Positions 9,255 to 18,933 of a DNA stretch of 64,000 nucleotides are shown piece by piece. Below the pieces are notes generated by a model. That model saw nothing but the letters and a program-made list of their open reading frames with translations. It made no database searches and was not told the origin of the DNA. Source of the DNA: Jannaschia sp. CCS1 (lineage in GTDB: Bacteria > Pseudomonadota > Alphaproteobacteria > Rhodobacterales > Rhodobacteraceae); contig NC_007802.1 in NCBI RefSeq assembly GCF_000013565.1, positions 124,001-188,000 on the forward strand, in the 5' to 3' direction. Each line of letters begins with the position of its first letter. The stretch's first letter is position 1. A program made the position numbers and the translations under genes.

Positions 9255-10814
9255 TCACTCCGCCGCCACCCGCTGAATGGGGGGGATAACTGGCGTCTCT
9301 GCGGCGGGCACCAGTTTGTTGAGAACCTCAGACGAGGTCACAACGGACGGAATACCTGCACCGGGATGCGTACCTGCACCGACCAGATACAGGCCCGCGA
9401 TCTCCTCCGAGATGTTGTGTGGACGGAACCAGGCAGACTGGAATATCCGCGGCTCAAGCGAGAACCCCGCCCCGTGGGGAGACCGATATCGGTCCACAAA
9501 AGTCTGCGGCGTGAAGATGTGGGACGCGCTGAGGTGATTCTCGAAGCCCGGCAGCAGCTGATCGTTCAACACGCTGGCCATGTTGGCGCGATACCGTTCC
9601 GTCATCTCGGTCCAATCGACACTTTTCCCATGCAGGTTGGGCACGGGCGACAGGGCGTAGAAGGTGTCGTCCCCGGCGGGCGCTGCGGAGGGGTCGGTGA
9701 TGGAGGGGCGGTGCAGATAGATCGACATGTCATCGGCCAGCTTGCGGCGAATGAAGATGTCATCGAGCAGACCGTTGTAGCGCGGGCCGTTCAGGATTGT
9801 GTGGTGACCCACATCGCCCCATTTGTCGCGGGTGCCTTTGGTCCCGAAATACCAGACGAACAGACCCATGGACCACCGGGACTTGTTCAGCCGTTTTGGC
9901 GTCCACCGTCTCTTGGTCTGCTTGGACAAAAGATGTTCATATGTTGTGCCCGGATCAGCGTTGGAGACGACGATATCGGACGCTAGGCTTTCGCCGGTTT
10001 CAGTCACGACGCCGGTTGTTCGACCCTGTTCAACCGTGATCTCGGTCACATCTTCCCCAAGGCGGACCTCGCCGCCCTGATCGTCGATCACACGCACCAT
10101 GGCGTCGGCCATCGCCTGCACGCCGCCCATCGCGTAATGGACGCCGAACTCCTTCTCCAAATGGCTCACGAGACTGTACATGCTGGTGACCCGCGTGGGA
10201 TCCCCGCCGATAAAGAGCGGGTGGAACGACAGCGCCATACGCAGGCGTTCATCCTTCACCCGCGCGCTCGCATGGGCGTAAACGGAGCGGTCGGCGCGCA
10301 ACTTCACGAAGCCGGGAATCTCCCGCACCAGATCCATCAGCTTGTTCATCGGACGGCGGCCAAGGCCTTCAAAGCCGAACTCATACCGCCGCTCGCTATC
10401 GTTCAGAAACTTGCGGTAGCCGGCGACGTCGGAAGGCGACAGCTTCGCAACCTCCGCCTCCATCGTCGTGTCATCACCATTGACCCGAAATTTGGAGCCG
10501 TCGCGCCACCGGATCTCATAGTAGGGATCGACGGGGCGCAGATCGACGTCGTCGCGAAAGCTGCGCCCGCAATCGGCCCAGAGCTGCTCAAACACCTGCG
10601 GTACGGTCACAATCGTCGGACCCAAATCGAATCGGTGGCCGTTTTGCGTGATAGACGATCCACGCCCCCCAGCGCGATCAAGGCGGTCGAGAACCGTCAC
10701 CTGATACCCTTTAGCCCCAAGTCGCATGGCCGCAGACAGGCCACCCAGGCCCGCGCCGATCACTATAGCCTTGGAGGGATTGATCACTGGATGCTCCGCC
10801 TTACAACTGTCCAT
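9255..10814 (-). CDS. crtI: phytoene desaturase (neurosporene-forming type)
   Basis: CrtI introduces the desaturations that turn phytoene into neurosporene in the spheroidene pathway. The 519-residue product shows the FAD Rossmann motif IVIGAGLGGLSAAMRL (about residues 17-32), the conserved RAGGRGSSI and RFDLGPTIVTVP segments, and the C-terminal bacterial-desaturase signature LYLVGAGTHPGAGIPSVV. The start is uncertain. ATG 10814 has no Shine-Dalgarno and lies inside a TGT-N12-ACA operator; GTG 10787, nine codons downstream, has AAGGCGGAG six bases upstream and would place the operator outside the gene. It is followed by crtB with a four-base overlap and is divergent from crtA. Confidence 0.96.
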   Translation of the reverse strand: MDSCKAEHPVINPSKAIVIGAGLGGLSAAMRLGAKGYQVTVLDRLDRAGGRGSSITQNGHRFDLGPTIVTVPQVFEQLWADCGRSFRDDVDLRPVDPYYEIRWRDGSKFRVNGDDTTMEAEVAKLSPSDVAGYRKFLNDSERRYEFGFEGLGRRPMNKLMDLVREIPGFVKLRADRSVYAHASARVKDERLRMALSFHPLFIGGDPTRVTSMYSLVSHLEKEFGVHYAMGGVQAMADAMVRVIDDQGGEVRLGEDVTEITVEQGRTTGVVTETGESLASDIVVSNADPGTTYEHLLSKQTKRRWTPKRLNKSRWSMGLFVWYFGTKGTRDKWGDVGHHTILNGPRYNGLLDDIFIRRKLADDMSIYLHRPSITDPSAAPAGDDTFYALSPVPNLHGKSVDWTEMTERYRANMASVLNDQLLPGFENHLSASHIFTPQTFVDRYRSPHGAGFSLEPRIFQSAWFRPHNISEEIAGLYLVGAGTHPGAGIPSVVTSSEVLNKLVPAAETPVIPPIQRVAAE

Positions 10815-10825
10815 ATTAGTTGACA
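10808..10825. promoter_or_regulatory. PpsR/CrtJ operator, crtI-proximal
   Basis: Perfect TGT-N12-ACA palindrome (TGTCCATATTAGTTGACA), the established PpsR/CrtJ binding pattern. It overlaps the upstream start candidate of crtI and probably represses crtIB under oxygen. Confidence 0.75.
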
Positions 10826-10883
10826 CTAAGGTGAGATCTCGCGTTTTGCAAAGGTGATTTGACTTCACTAACCGCGACCAATG

Positions 10884-10901
10884 TGTCAGACTTGGTTGAC
10901 A
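10884..10901. promoter_or_regulatory. PpsR/CrtJ operator, crtA-proximal
   Basis: Perfect TGT-N12-ACA (TGTCAGACTTGGTTGACA), embedded in a longer inverted repeat TGTGTCA...TGACACA at 10882-10903. It lies 58 bases from the crtI-side site, so a looped PpsR tetramer over both promoters is plausible, as known for the crtA-crtI region of Rhodobacter. Confidence 0.8.
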
Positions 10902-10917
10902 CATGGAGCGACCAACC

Positions 10918-11643
10918 ATGCAATCGACGACCTTGAGCCTGTATCGTTTCGGCTCTACCTCTGCGCGCCTTTGGGCGTTTGCTCAGATGGGTTTGGCCCG
11001 TCCTGCGATGCGCGATGTGCGCGGCATCGGGACGTGGAAGTTGTGCGGATCGGGCACCGGAGAGGGGTTCACGCCCCTGCCCAATACGTCTGTCTATGCG
11101 ATTCTCGCCACCTGGCCAGATCACGATACGGCGCGCCGGGCTTTGTTCGGTGCGGGCGTGTTTCGGCGGTACGCTGCGCGATCCAGTGAGGCAATGACCT
11201 TGTTTCTGACCTCGACCTCCGCGCGGGGCACCTGGGCGGGCACGGAACCATTCGCCACGTCCGGCGATCCAGGCGGACCCATCGCCGCGCTGACCCGCGC
11301 CACGATCAAACCGCGCATCGCCGCGAAGTTCTGGGGCCGCGTGCCGGGCATTTCTACCGCCATCGGCAATGATCCCAATGTCCTGTTCAAGATCGGCATC
11401 GGAGAGGTTCCGATGCTGCATCAGGTCACCTTCTCGATCTGGCCGGATGCCACTTCCATGGCAGACTTTGCCCGCAAAGACGGCCCCCACGCCAAGGCGA
11501 TCCACGCCGTCCGGTCCGAGGGTTGGTTCAAGGAAGAGCTTTACGCGCGGTTCAACGTCGACGCGGTGGACGGCACCTGGGACGGCGCGACACCGGACTT
11601 CGCGTCAAGGCCCGTCGCAGACACAAGGATAGCAGCTGAATGA
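10918..11643 (+). CDS. crtA: spheroidene monooxygenase
   Basis: CrtA inserts the 2-keto group that converts spheroidene to spheroidenone under oxygen. The protein (241 residues) has the family core TLSLYRFGS near the N-terminus, RFGS...LWAFAQMGLARP, and the segment IGIGEVPMLHQVTFSIWPD. The start is placed at ATG 10918 because GGAG lies nine bases before it; an earlier in-frame ATG at 10903 sits at the end of the operator and has no ribosome site. The TGA stop overlaps the bchI ATG (ATGA at 11640-11643), starting a tightly coupled crtA-bchI-bchD-bchO operon. Confidence 0.94.
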   Translation: MQSTTLSLYRFGSTSARLWAFAQMGLARPAMRDVRGIGTWKLCGSGTGEGFTPLPNTSVYAILATWPDHDTARRALFGAGVFRRYAARSSEAMTLFLTSTSARGTWAGTEPFATSGDPGGPIAALTRATIKPRIAAKFWGRVPGISTAIGNDPNVLFKIGIGEVPMLHQVTFSIWPDATSMADFARKDGPHAKAIHAVRSEGWFKEELYARFNVDAVDGTWDGATPDFASRPVADTRIAAE

Positions 11644-12659
11644 AAGATATCATGGAACCTGGTCCCTTCCCCTTCTCGGCCATTGTCGGCCAGGAAGAGA
11701 TGAAACGCGCCATGATCCTGACCGCGATTGATGCGGGCATTGGCGGCGTTCTTGTGTTCGGAGATCGCGGCACCGGAAAATCCACCGCTGTGCGGGGCCT
11801 GGCCGCTTTGCTGCCGTCGATTGACGCTGTTGCAGGATGTCCCGTCAATTCCAGGGCCGTTTCTGACGTGCCCGATTGGGTCGTTCTGAAGGATCAGGCG
11901 ATTGTCACGAAGCAGACGCCTGTCATCGATCTTCCCCTTGGCGCGACCGAAGACCGCGTGGTCGGCGCATTGGACATCGAAAAGGCCCTGACAAAAGGCG
12001 AAAAGGCGTTTGAGCCGGGGCTCCTTGCCCGCGCGAACCGGGGTTACCTCTATATCGACGAAGTGAACCTGCTGGACGACCACCTTGTCGATCTGTTGCT
12101 GGACGTCGCCCAATCGGGGCAGAACGTGGTGGAGCGGGAGGGGCTTTCGATCCGCCACGCGGCGAAGTTTGTCCTTGTTGGCTCCGGCAACCCGGAGGAG
12201 GGAGAATTGCGCCCCCAGCTTCTGGATCGCTTCGGCCTGTCGGTGGAAGTCGCCAGCCCCACGGATATCGACGTGCGGATCGACGTGATCCGCAGGCGCG
12301 ATGCCTATGACCGGGATCCGGTGGCATTCGGCGCGGATTGGGCAAGCGAAGACGCGGATCTGCGCATGCGGGTTGTTGACGCGCGCGCTCGGCTGGAATC
12401 GGTCGAAGCGGGCGATGACGTGCTGCGTGACTGCGCCGCTTTGTGCGTGGCCTTGGGCTCGGACGGCTTGCGCGGGGAGTTGACGCTGCTGCGCGCCGCC
12501 CGCGCATTGGCCGCCTTTGAGGGAGACACATCGGTCAACCGCGCGCACCTTAAAGCGGTTGCCCCCAGCGCGCTGCGCCACCGACTTCGCCGTGATCCAC
12601 TGGATGACGCGGGCTCCACCACACGGGTCACGCGCGTTGTGGATGAGGTCTTGGGGTGA
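11640..12659 (+). CDS. bchI: magnesium chelatase ATPase subunit I
   Basis: BchI is the AAA+ motor of Mg-chelatase, which inserts Mg into protoporphyrin IX. The 339-residue protein has the usual length, Walker A GDRGTGKST at residues 41-49, Walker B in GYLYIDEVNLLDDHLVD, the SGNPEEGELRPQLLDRFG sensor/arginine-finger stretch, and the family insert VISD/DLPLGATEDRVVG. It overlaps crtA upstream and bchD downstream by four bases each, so the subunits are translationally coupled. Confidence 0.98.
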   Translation: MKDIMEPGPFPFSAIVGQEEMKRAMILTAIDAGIGGVLVFGDRGTGKSTAVRGLAALLPSIDAVAGCPVNSRAVSDVPDWVVLKDQAIVTKQTPVIDLPLGATEDRVVGALDIEKALTKGEKAFEPGLLARANRGYLYIDEVNLLDDHLVDLLLDVAQSGQNVVEREGLSIRHAAKFVLVGSGNPEEGELRPQLLDRFGLSVEVASPTDIDVRIDVIRRRDAYDRDPVAFGADWASEDADLRMRVVDARARLESVEAGDDVLRDCAALCVALGSDGLRGELTLLRAARALAAFEGDTSVNRAHLKAVAPSALRHRLRRDPLDDAGSTTRVTRVVDEVLG

Positions 12660-14347
12660 GCGACGCAGAGGGACGCTGGCAAGGGGTCAACCTTGCGGTC
12701 GCGTGCCTCGCACTGGACCCGGCAGCATTGGGCGGATTCTGGGTCCGCGCGCGCGTTGGACCTGTTCGCGATCAACTGGAAAACGGTCTCAAAACCGCCT
12801 TGCAGGGTCTGTCCTTGCGTCGAATTGCACCAACGATGCCCGATGACGCCTTGTTCGGTGGCATTGACCTGGCCGCAACCCTCGACACCGGAGTTCTGAC
12901 CGAAACGAGGGGGCTTCTGGCGGATCCTGGCGTGCTTCTCCTGCCGATGGCGGAGCGTGTGGAGCCGGGCCTGGCCGGGCGGTTGGCTGGCGCGCTCGAT
13001 GCGGGTCGTGGCCTGTCGATCATCGCGTTTGATGAAGGGGCGGAGCCTGGGGAACGCGCGCCTGACGCCTTGCTTGATCGGCTCGCCATCCACATCGATC
13101 TTACCGATCACGCGCTCTCCGACGCGCCCGGTCTGGCCATTGACCTGGACGCGTTGACCGAGGCGCGCGCACGTTTGCCGCTGATCAGCACGCCCGACAC
13201 TGCAATAGCCGAACTGGCAGAGGTGGCCGCCCGGCTGGGAATTCTGTCTCTGCGCGCGCCCTTGCAGGCCCTGGCTGTCGCCCGCGCCTCTGCCGCCTTG
13301 TCAGGGGCCGATGAGATTGAGGACGCGGACCTTCTGACCGCCGTGGAGCTGGTCCTCGCCCCCCGTGCGACCCGGATGCCCGAGGCACCGGAAGACACCC
13401 AGGATGATCCGCCGCCGCCGCCCGACGACACCACGCCAGACCGGCCGGAAGACGAGATTGAAGAACAACTGGATCTGCCACCCGCCGACATTCTGCTGGA
13501 AGCTGCACGGGCGATGCTGCCACCGGATCTTCTGGCGCGGCTGGCCCCCGGTAAGGCAGCCCGTGCCGCCAAAGCCACCGGCTCCGGGGCCGCTAAGACT
13601 GGCAATCGTAGGGGGCGTCCACTGCCGCCACGCGTTGGACGAATGGGCGGCAACGCACGGGTTGATCTGGTCGCCACGCTTCGCGCTGCCGCCCCTTGGC
13701 AGAAGATCCGGCAAGACATCACCGGCGTGACGGACCGTGTGCATGTGCGGATGTCAGACATTCGTATTCGGCGCTTCAAAGAGGCGTCAGACCGCGCGAT
13801 CATCTTTGTGGTCGATGCCTCGGGATCAAGCGCAATGGCACGGTTGGCAGAGGCCAAAGGTGCCGTGGAATTGCTGTTGGCAGAAGCCTATTCCCGGCGC
13901 GATCACGTGGCTTTGGTGGCGTTTCGAGGCGATGGAGCAGAGGTTCTTCTGCCGCCCACGCGATCGCTGGTCCAGACGAAGCGCCGATTGGCCAGCCTGC
14001 CGGGCGGCGGGGGCTCTCCGCTCGCGGCGGGGCTGAGGGCGGCGTTGCATCTGGCAGCGTTGGCCAAAGGCAAGGGCATGACGCCCTCGGTCGCTTTGCT
14101 GACTGACGGTCGCGCGAATGTGGACCTGACGGGTACGGCGAACAGGACAACGGCTGCGGAGGATGCCAGCAATATGGCCCGTGCGATCCGAAGCGAGGGC
14201 TACCCGGGATTGGTCATCGACACAGGTCAACGTCCGACCCGGGGCCTCGACGCCCTGGCCCGCGAAATGGGTGCGCCCTATCTTCCCCTGCCGCGCGCGG
14301 ACAGCCGCAACCTCTCACGCGCCGTGGACGCGGCGTTGACGCCGTGA
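12656..14347 (+). CDS. bchD: magnesium chelatase subunit D
   Basis: BchD forms the platform ring with BchI in Mg-chelatase. The 563-residue protein has an AAA+-like N-terminal half that lacks an intact Walker A, as is normal for BchD. An acidic, proline-rich linker (about residues 240-275, rich in D, P and E) follows, then a C-terminal von Willebrand A domain with the metal-site motif DASGSSAMARL. Start is GTG 12656, overlapping the bchI stop as GTGA. The stop overlaps the bchO GTG in the same way. Confidence 0.97.
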   Translation: MSDAEGRWQGVNLAVACLALDPAALGGFWVRARVGPVRDQLENGLKTALQGLSLRRIAPTMPDDALFGGIDLAATLDTGVLTETRGLLADPGVLLLPMAERVEPGLAGRLAGALDAGRGLSIIAFDEGAEPGERAPDALLDRLAIHIDLTDHALSDAPGLAIDLDALTEARARLPLISTPDTAIAELAEVAARLGILSLRAPLQALAVARASAALSGADEIEDADLLTAVELVLAPRATRMPEAPEDTQDDPPPPPDDTTPDRPEDEIEEQLDLPPADILLEAARAMLPPDLLARLAPGKAARAAKATGSGAAKTGNRRGRPLPPRVGRMGGNARVDLVATLRAAAPWQKIRQDITGVTDRVHVRMSDIRIRRFKEASDRAIIFVVDASGSSAMARLAEAKGAVELLLAEAYSRRDHVALVAFRGDGAEVLLPPTRSLVQTKRRLASLPGGGGSPLAAGLRAALHLAALAKGKGMTPSVALLTDGRANVDLTGTANRTTAAEDASNMARAIRSEGYPGLVIDTGQRPTRGLDALAREMGAPYLPLPRADSRNLSRAVDAALTP

Positions 14348-15192
14348 ACGCGCTCCCCCCTGACTGGCCGAACCGGGATGCCAGCCGTATCGTGTCACTC
14401 GCGCCGCATCGGTGGCATGTGCAGCAGATGGGCACGGGACCCGACGCGCTGCTGTTGCATGGCGCTGGGGCATCGGCCCATTCCTGGGCGCCCATCGCGC
14501 CCGAACTTCAGGATCTAAACCGCATATTCGTCCCTGATCTGACCGGGCACGGGTTCACTCAAAGCCCCAAGGGCCGGGCCCGATTGCCCGACGTCGCGAA
14601 GGATCTTGCCGCACTTTTGCGCGATCAGACTATCGAGCCGCGCCTTGTCATTGCCCATTCCGCCGGGGGCGCGATTGCGTTGGAGATGGCGCGGCGTGGC
14701 CTCATTACGCCGGAGCGGTTGGTGATCATCAACGGCGCGTTGGAGGATTTCAAAGGTGCCGCTGGCGTGATCTTTCCGGTCATGGCGAAGATCCTCGTGA
14801 TGAACCCGCTGACCGGAATGTTCCTGTCATCCGGGCCGCAGGGTCTGTCTCAGGCCCGCTCGGTCATTAAGACGACGGGCAGTGAATTATCTGAAGATCT
14901 GCTCAAACACTATGCCCATTTGATCGGCCGGAAGCCCCATGTCGATGGAACACTGGGGATGATGTCGCAATGGTCTCTGGCGGAGCTGACGCGCGCGCTG
15001 CCAGCGATCGGCACGCCGACCCTGTTTATTCACGGTGCCAATGACAAGGCAGTGGACGTCTCCGTCGCAAAGCGGGCTTCCAAGGCGATGCCAAACGCCG
15101 AACTTATCGTTGTCGACGGCGTCGGGCACCTCGCTCATGAGGAAGCGCCTGAGAGGGTCGCGACCCACATCAGGGCATTCACCCAAACGTAG
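14344..15192 (+). CDS. bchO: alpha/beta hydrolase of the Mg-chelatase operon
   Basis: BchO-type alpha/beta hydrolase, 282 residues, always found beside bchID; its exact reaction is not settled. The nucleophile elbow is HSAGG in VIAHSAGGAIALEMA, the oxyanion strand is LLLHGAGASAHSW, and the C-terminal DGVGHLAHEEAPERV carries the catalytic His. The start is GTG 14344 overlapping the bchD stop (GTGA). It is the last gene of the crtA operon and converges on the cytochrome c gene. Confidence 0.93.
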   Translation: MNALPPDWPNRDASRIVSLAPHRWHVQQMGTGPDALLLHGAGASAHSWAPIAPELQDLNRIFVPDLTGHGFTQSPKGRARLPDVAKDLAALLRDQTIEPRLVIAHSAGGAIALEMARRGLITPERLVIINGALEDFKGAAGVIFPVMAKILVMNPLTGMFLSSGPQGLSQARSVIKTTGSELSEDLLKHYAHLIGRKPHVDGTLGMMSQWSLAELTRALPAIGTPTLFIHGANDKAVDVSVAKRASKAMPNAELIVVDGVGHLAHEEAPERVATHIRAFTQT

Positions 15193-15194
15193 AA

Positions 15195-15219
15195 CGGGCG
15201 GCCCAACCTGGACCGCCCG
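15195..15219. terminator. hairpin between convergent bchO and cytochrome c genes
   Basis: Seven-base GC stem CGGGCGG/CCGCCCG, extended inward by a bulged CC/GG pair, in the 53-base gap between two convergent stops. No strong U-run follows on either strand, so it may serve as a bidirectional but weak or Rho-assisted terminator. Confidence 0.5.
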
Positions 15220-15245
15220 CAAAATCTTGCCGTCAGCTGTGCGGG

Positions 15246-15692
15246 TTACTCCGCCTCGGGTCCACCCAGGGACACGAGATAGGCGTAGAGGTTCAGCGCA
15301 TCCTCTTCCGAGCGAACCCGGAAGCTCATCGCGCCGCGCAGGCTGTCGTCATCTGCGGCTTCGCGAATCCAGCCGGTTGGGTCTTGGACGTAGCCAACAA
15401 ACGCCGCCTCGTCCCATTCCATCCCCGCTTCCATCAGGGCCGTCAGACCGTTGGAATACCGGAAGTCTTCAACAGACCCGATAGGGCGCCCGTGAATGCC
15501 ATAGAGGTTCGGACCGGTGCGCGCATTGCGTCCGGCCAGAGTTTCGCCGTCCGCATCCACAACCACGTGGCAGGAAATGCACTGACGGAACGCGCGCTCG
15601 CCAGCTTCTGCGTCGCCCGTGGCATGGCCGTCAGCCAGTACCGGCGCCGCAAGGAGTGTTGCCGCCGTGGCGAGAACAGTTAGTCGCTGCAT
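15246..15692 (-). CDS. cycA: soluble c-type cytochrome (cytochrome c2 family)
   Basis: A 148-residue secreted cytochrome. The first 20 residues (MQRLTVLATAATLLAAPVLA) form a signal peptide; one heme motif CISCH is at residues 38-42, and a Met in GAMSFRV is the likely axial ligand. The glycine-rich AGRNARTGPNLYGIHGR stretch is usual for cytochrome c2. In this position it is the likely periplasmic electron carrier between the cytochrome bc1 complex and the reaction centre, donating to PufC. GGGAG lies eight bases before the ATG. It is the last gene of the long minus-strand run, 96 bases after hemA, so it may have its own promoter. Confidence 0.9.
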   Translation of the reverse strand: MQRLTVLATAATLLAAPVLADGHATGDAEAGERAFRQCISCHVVVDADGETLAGRNARTGPNLYGIHGRPIGSVEDFRYSNGLTALMEAGMEWDEAAFVGYVQDPTGWIREAADDDSLRGAMSFRVRSEEDALNLYAYLVSLGGPEAE

Positions 15693-15788
15693 GGGTAGTC
15701 TCCCTAATTAAGTGCTCACCCCTGTATACCTAATGTTTCACCGGGTTCGTCCACACCTTTTTGTGACTTTTTCGGGTGTTAGGCGTCA

Positions 15789-17003
15789 TTACGCAACCGC
15801 ATGCGCAATCGCGCACTGCTTCCACAGCGTTTTCAGAGCCATCACAAGATATTCGATGTCCGCATCGCTATGGAGCGGGCCGGGTGTGAAACGCAGACGC
15901 TCGGTTCCCTTGGGCACGGTGGGGTAGTTGATCGGCTGCACATAAATGCCGAACTGGTCCATCAGGATGTCGGACAGCATCTTACACTTGACCGGATCCT
16001 TCACCATCACGGGGATGATATGGGACGGGTTGTGCTCATGGGGGATCCCCTCGGCATCCAGACGGGCACGCAGACGCGCCACTTGCCGCTTCTGCATCGC
16101 GCGTTCCCATTGCGATTCCTTCAGGTGCTTCACAGAGGCCGTGGCAGCGGCCGCCACAGCAGGCGGCAGCGCCGTGGTGAAAATAAAACCGGACGCGAAG
16201 GACCGGATGAAATCGATCAGCGCGTGGGATCCGGTGATGTAGCCACCGACGCACCCGAAGGCTTTGCCCAATGTCCCCTCGATCAGCGTGATCCGGTCCA
16301 TCAAGCCGTCCTGCTCGGCCACGCCACCGCCGCGGGGGCCGTACATGCCAACGGCGTGGACCTCATCAATGTAGCTCATCGCACCGTGCTTTTCGCAGAC
16401 ATCCAGGATCGCCGCGATCGGCGCGATATCGCCGTCCATGGAATACACGCTCTCAAACGCCACGATGGGCGTCGCATTGGCGGGCAGCGCGGCCAGCTTG
16501 CGGTCCAGATCCTCGGGGTCGTTGTGCTTCCAGATCACCTTGTCGCATTTCGCGTGGCGAATGCCTTCGATCATGGAGGCGTGGTTGAGGCTGTCGGACA
16601 GGATCACTGCATTGGGCAAGCGAGAACCCAATGTCGACAGCGACGCCCAGTTCGACACATAGCCCGACGTGAACAGCAACGCGGCTTCCTTGCCGTGGAG
16701 GTCGGCGAGTTCAGCCTCCAGCAGCTTGTGATGATGCGCGTTGCCCGAGATATTCCGCGTCCCGCCCGCGCCGGTGCCGCAGGTGGCCACAGTGTCCATC
16801 ATGACCTGCATCACCTTGGGGTTGTTGCCCATGCCGAGGTAATCGTTGGAACACCAGACTGTCACCTCATCCGGGCCATGGTCGCCATGGCTCTTCACGC
16901 GGGGAAATTCGCCGCAAGCGCGCTCCAACTCGGCAAAGACACGGTAGTTGCCCTCGTCTTTCAGGGCGTCGAGCTGGGTTTGAAACAGCTGGTCAAAATT
17001 CAT
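15789..17003 (-). CDS. hemA: 5-aminolevulinate synthase
   Basis: HemA condenses glycine and succinyl-CoA to 5-aminolevulinate, the first tetrapyrrole step in alphaproteobacteria. The 404-residue protein has the pyridoxal-phosphate lysine in [14 protein letters not shown] (K247, compared with K248 in R. sphaeroides) and the motifs [17 protein letters not shown] and [15 protein letters not shown] 17003 is preceded by GAGG and overlaps the puhE stop (ATGA); the frame is open to 17069 but without homology. Placement in the cluster ties precursor supply to pigment synthesis. A second ALA synthase elsewhere cannot be excluded. Confidence 0.97.
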   Translation of the reverse strand: MNFDQLFQTQLDALKDEGNYRVFAELERACGEFPRVKSHGDHGPDEVTVWCSNDYLGMGNNPKVMQVMMDTVATCGTGAGGTRNISGNAHHHKLLEAELADLHGKEAALLFTSGYVSNWASLSTLGSRLPNAVILSDSLNHASMIEGIRHAKCDKVIWKHNDPEDLDRKLAALPANATPIVAFESVYSMDGDIAPIAAILDVCEKHGAMSYIDEVHAVGMYGPRGGGVAEQDGLMDRITLIEGTLGKAFGCVGGYITGSHALIDFIRSFASGFIFTTALPPAVAAAATASVKHLKESQWERAMQKRQVARLRARLDAEGIPHEHNPSHIIPVMVKDPVKCKMLSDILMDQFGIYVQPINYPTVPKGTERLRFTPGPLHSDADIEYLVMALKTLWKQCAIAHAVA

Positions 17004-17812
17004 AACGTTTCCTCGCTTAGTCTTGTCGCTTGGGCAGGTTGGGGCCGCGCGGGCAGCATCCAGCGCCATAGTTTTTCGTCGGGCAGCGGAAGCACCATGA
17101 ACCAGTGCTCCAGAAGGGCCAGCGCAGTCAGCGCGCTGAGAAGGGCGAAACCGACAGTGTCGGCGGTCGTATCAGACGTCCAAAGACGCTCCAGCCAACA
17201 GGCGGCAGCAAAGGACAGGCCGGTGATCGACAAAGGAAAAAGCCAGTTCATCCGGGCGGTGCCGAAATGGCTGGGAAGATGGGTCAGCGGTTCCGGAATG
17301 AATTCGACATTCACCTTTCGCACACCCAGATAAAGGTTCAATTTCGCACTGATGCGCGCGGCGAAAAGCACGGCGAATGTCCACATGCCAAATTGGTTTT
17401 CGACACCCCAAGCCAGGATGATCATCGCGACCATGACGGCGGCCAGCAGCATCTCATGGTAGGCGACAGTGCCCCAGGCGCGGATAAACCGCTCTCCCTC
17501 TGACACGTTCGGGACGGAGTGGGAGGTGACAGGCCCGGTAATCGTGCCGGTCAGAAACGTCAGTTCGATCCAACCCCAAAGGGCAAGTGCGGACAGGAAC
17601 GCCACGTAAACGGCGGCGATGGTGGGATTGTAGAGCGTATCGATAAAGCCTGCCGCCCCCAACACAAGGAACGGCAGGGTCATCAGGCACGCCCAAAGGC
17701 GCGCATGGGGCCCGCCCTGATCAGCCCGACGCACGGCAAACAGGATCGCGCCGGTGGAGAACCACCAGACAAAAAGCGCCACGAGGGCCGCGATCCAGGG
17801 CGAGCTGAGCAT
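17000..17812 (-). CDS. puhE: photosynthetic complex assembly protein PuhE
   Basis: A 270-residue membrane protein with about seven hydrophobic segments. Sequence features typical of PuhE (long annotated as putative photosynthetic complex assembly protein 2) include [18 protein letters not shown] near the N-terminus and the region [23 protein letters not shown]. In Rhodobacter the homologue affects reaction-centre and bacteriochlorophyll levels; its molecular job is not well defined. It overlaps acsF upstream and hemA downstream (ATGA at both ends), keeping the conserved acsF-puhE-hemA order. Confidence 0.9.
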   Translation of the reverse strand: MLSSPWIAALVALFVWWFSTGAILFAVRRADQGGPHARLWACLMTLPFLVLGAAGFIDTLYNPTIAAVYVAFLSALALWGWIELTFLTGTITGPVTSHSVPNVSEGERFIRAWGTVAYHEMLLAAVMVAMIILAWGVENQFGMWTFAVLFAARISAKLNLYLGVRKVNVEFIPEPLTHLPSHFGTARMNWLFPLSITGLSFAAACWLERLWTSDTTADTVGFALLSALTALALLEHWFMVLPLPDEKLWRWMLPARPQPAQATRLSEETL

Positions 17813-18933
17813 CAGTAGGCAGGCTCCAGCCGAACGCTTGCAGGCGCGTCGTGCTTGTTGGCGGGGATCGTAAAGAGGTTCACGAACGCCGCCCCTGCAC
17901 GGATACTGGCCCCGATGCGCTTGAAGAGCTTGCCATTGGCCTTGGCGTCCGCCAGATCAACGTTCGCCCGCTGCATCGCCTCAAGACCGCGTTGCCAGCG
18001 TGGGTTCTCGATATCCAGCGTGATCGGGAAGATCTGCTTGGTGATCTCGCTCGTCTTGGTGAACACCTCATGGGCGTACCAATCGGGATCAACGCCCAAC
18101 GCCGCGTGGAACACGGGACGCTGATGATCGCGCACATACATGGTGGAATAGACCGCCGTGAGGAAGAATTTGATCCACAGTTTGTTCTGCCACTTCTGGG
18201 TGAACTTCGGATCGCTTTTCATGATCAGTGCGAAGGCTTCCCCGTGGGAAAACTCATCATTGCACCACTCGCGGAACCATTTGAAAATCGGGTGGAACCG
18301 ATGTTCGGGGTTCGCTTCCAGATGGCGGAAGATGGTGATGTAGCGGGCGTAGCCGATCTTCTCACTCAGATACGTGGCGTAGTAGATGAATTTGGGCCGG
18401 AAGTAGGTGTACTTCTTCTTCTGGGTCAGGAACCCGAGGTTTACCGCGATGCCGGCCTCGCGCAGGGCGTCATTGATGAAGCCCGCATGGCGTGCCTCGT
18501 CGCGCGCCATCAGCTGGAACAGCGTCACGATATCCTCGTTATTGCCGCGGCGTTTCATCTCTTTGTAGAGGACGCAGCCCGAAAATTCGGCGGTACAAGA
18601 CGACACCAGGAAATCGATGAACTCCCGCTTCAGCGCCGGTTCCATTCCATCCCAGTCGACACTGTCCCAGTCTTCATTCTTCTTGAAGTGCCCCTTGTTG
18701 GGATCGGACTTCATCTGGGCGATCAGCGTGTCCCAATCTTCCCGAACGGAGGAGACATCAAGACTGTCCATCTCATCGAAATCGGTGGTGTAGAAGCGCG
18801 GGGTCAGCAGGGTGTTCTGCATGGCCAGCGCGGTCGCGCCTTCGCTGTCAACGATGCCCTGGTGATTGTCGGCGGCCAGCGCCTCTTCGACGGTGGCGGC
18901 GTCGGCGGAGTGGGTGCGGTTTGTATCTTTCAT
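17812..18933 (-). CDS. acsF: aerobic Mg-protoporphyrin IX monomethyl ester oxidative cyclase
   Basis: AcsF forms the isocyclic E ring using O2. The 373-residue protein is a ferritin-like di-iron enzyme with the carboxylate/histidine ligands visible in SSCTAEFSG, LMARDEARHAGF and WCNDEFSHGEAFAL. A strong GGAGG lies eight bases before ATG 18933. It follows the bciE-like gene with a four-base overlap and precedes puhE likewise. No bchE (the anaerobic cyclase) is in the window, so this oxygen-dependent step is the only visible route to chlorophyllides. Confidence 0.98.
   Translation of the reverse strand: MKDTNRTHSADAATVEEALAADNHQGIVDSEGATALAMQNTLLTPRFYTTDFDEMDSLDVSSVREDWDTLIAQMKSDPNKGHFKKNEDWDSVDWDGMEPALKREFIDFLVSSCTAEFSGCVLYKEMKRRGNNEDIVTLFQLMARDEARHAGFINDALREAGIAVNLGFLTQKKKYTYFRPKFIYYATYLSEKIGYARYITIFRHLEANPEHRFHPIFKWFREWCNDEFSHGEAFALIMKSDPKFTQKWQNKLWIKFFLTAVYSTMYVRDHQRPVFHAALGVDPDWYAHEVFTKTSEITKQIFPITLDIENPRWQRGLEAMQRANVDLADAKANGKLFKRIGASIRAGAAFVNLFTIPANKHDAPASVRLEPAY

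Noticed and set aside
13360-13500. Proline/aspartate-rich low-complexity run in bchD, first suspected as a frameshift
   Set aside because: BchD proteins normally have an acidic proline-rich linker between the AAA+ and VWA domains, and the frame stays intact.
15801-17333. Plus-strand open frame of 510 codons
   Set aside because: Runs antisense to hemA and puhE with no domain features.
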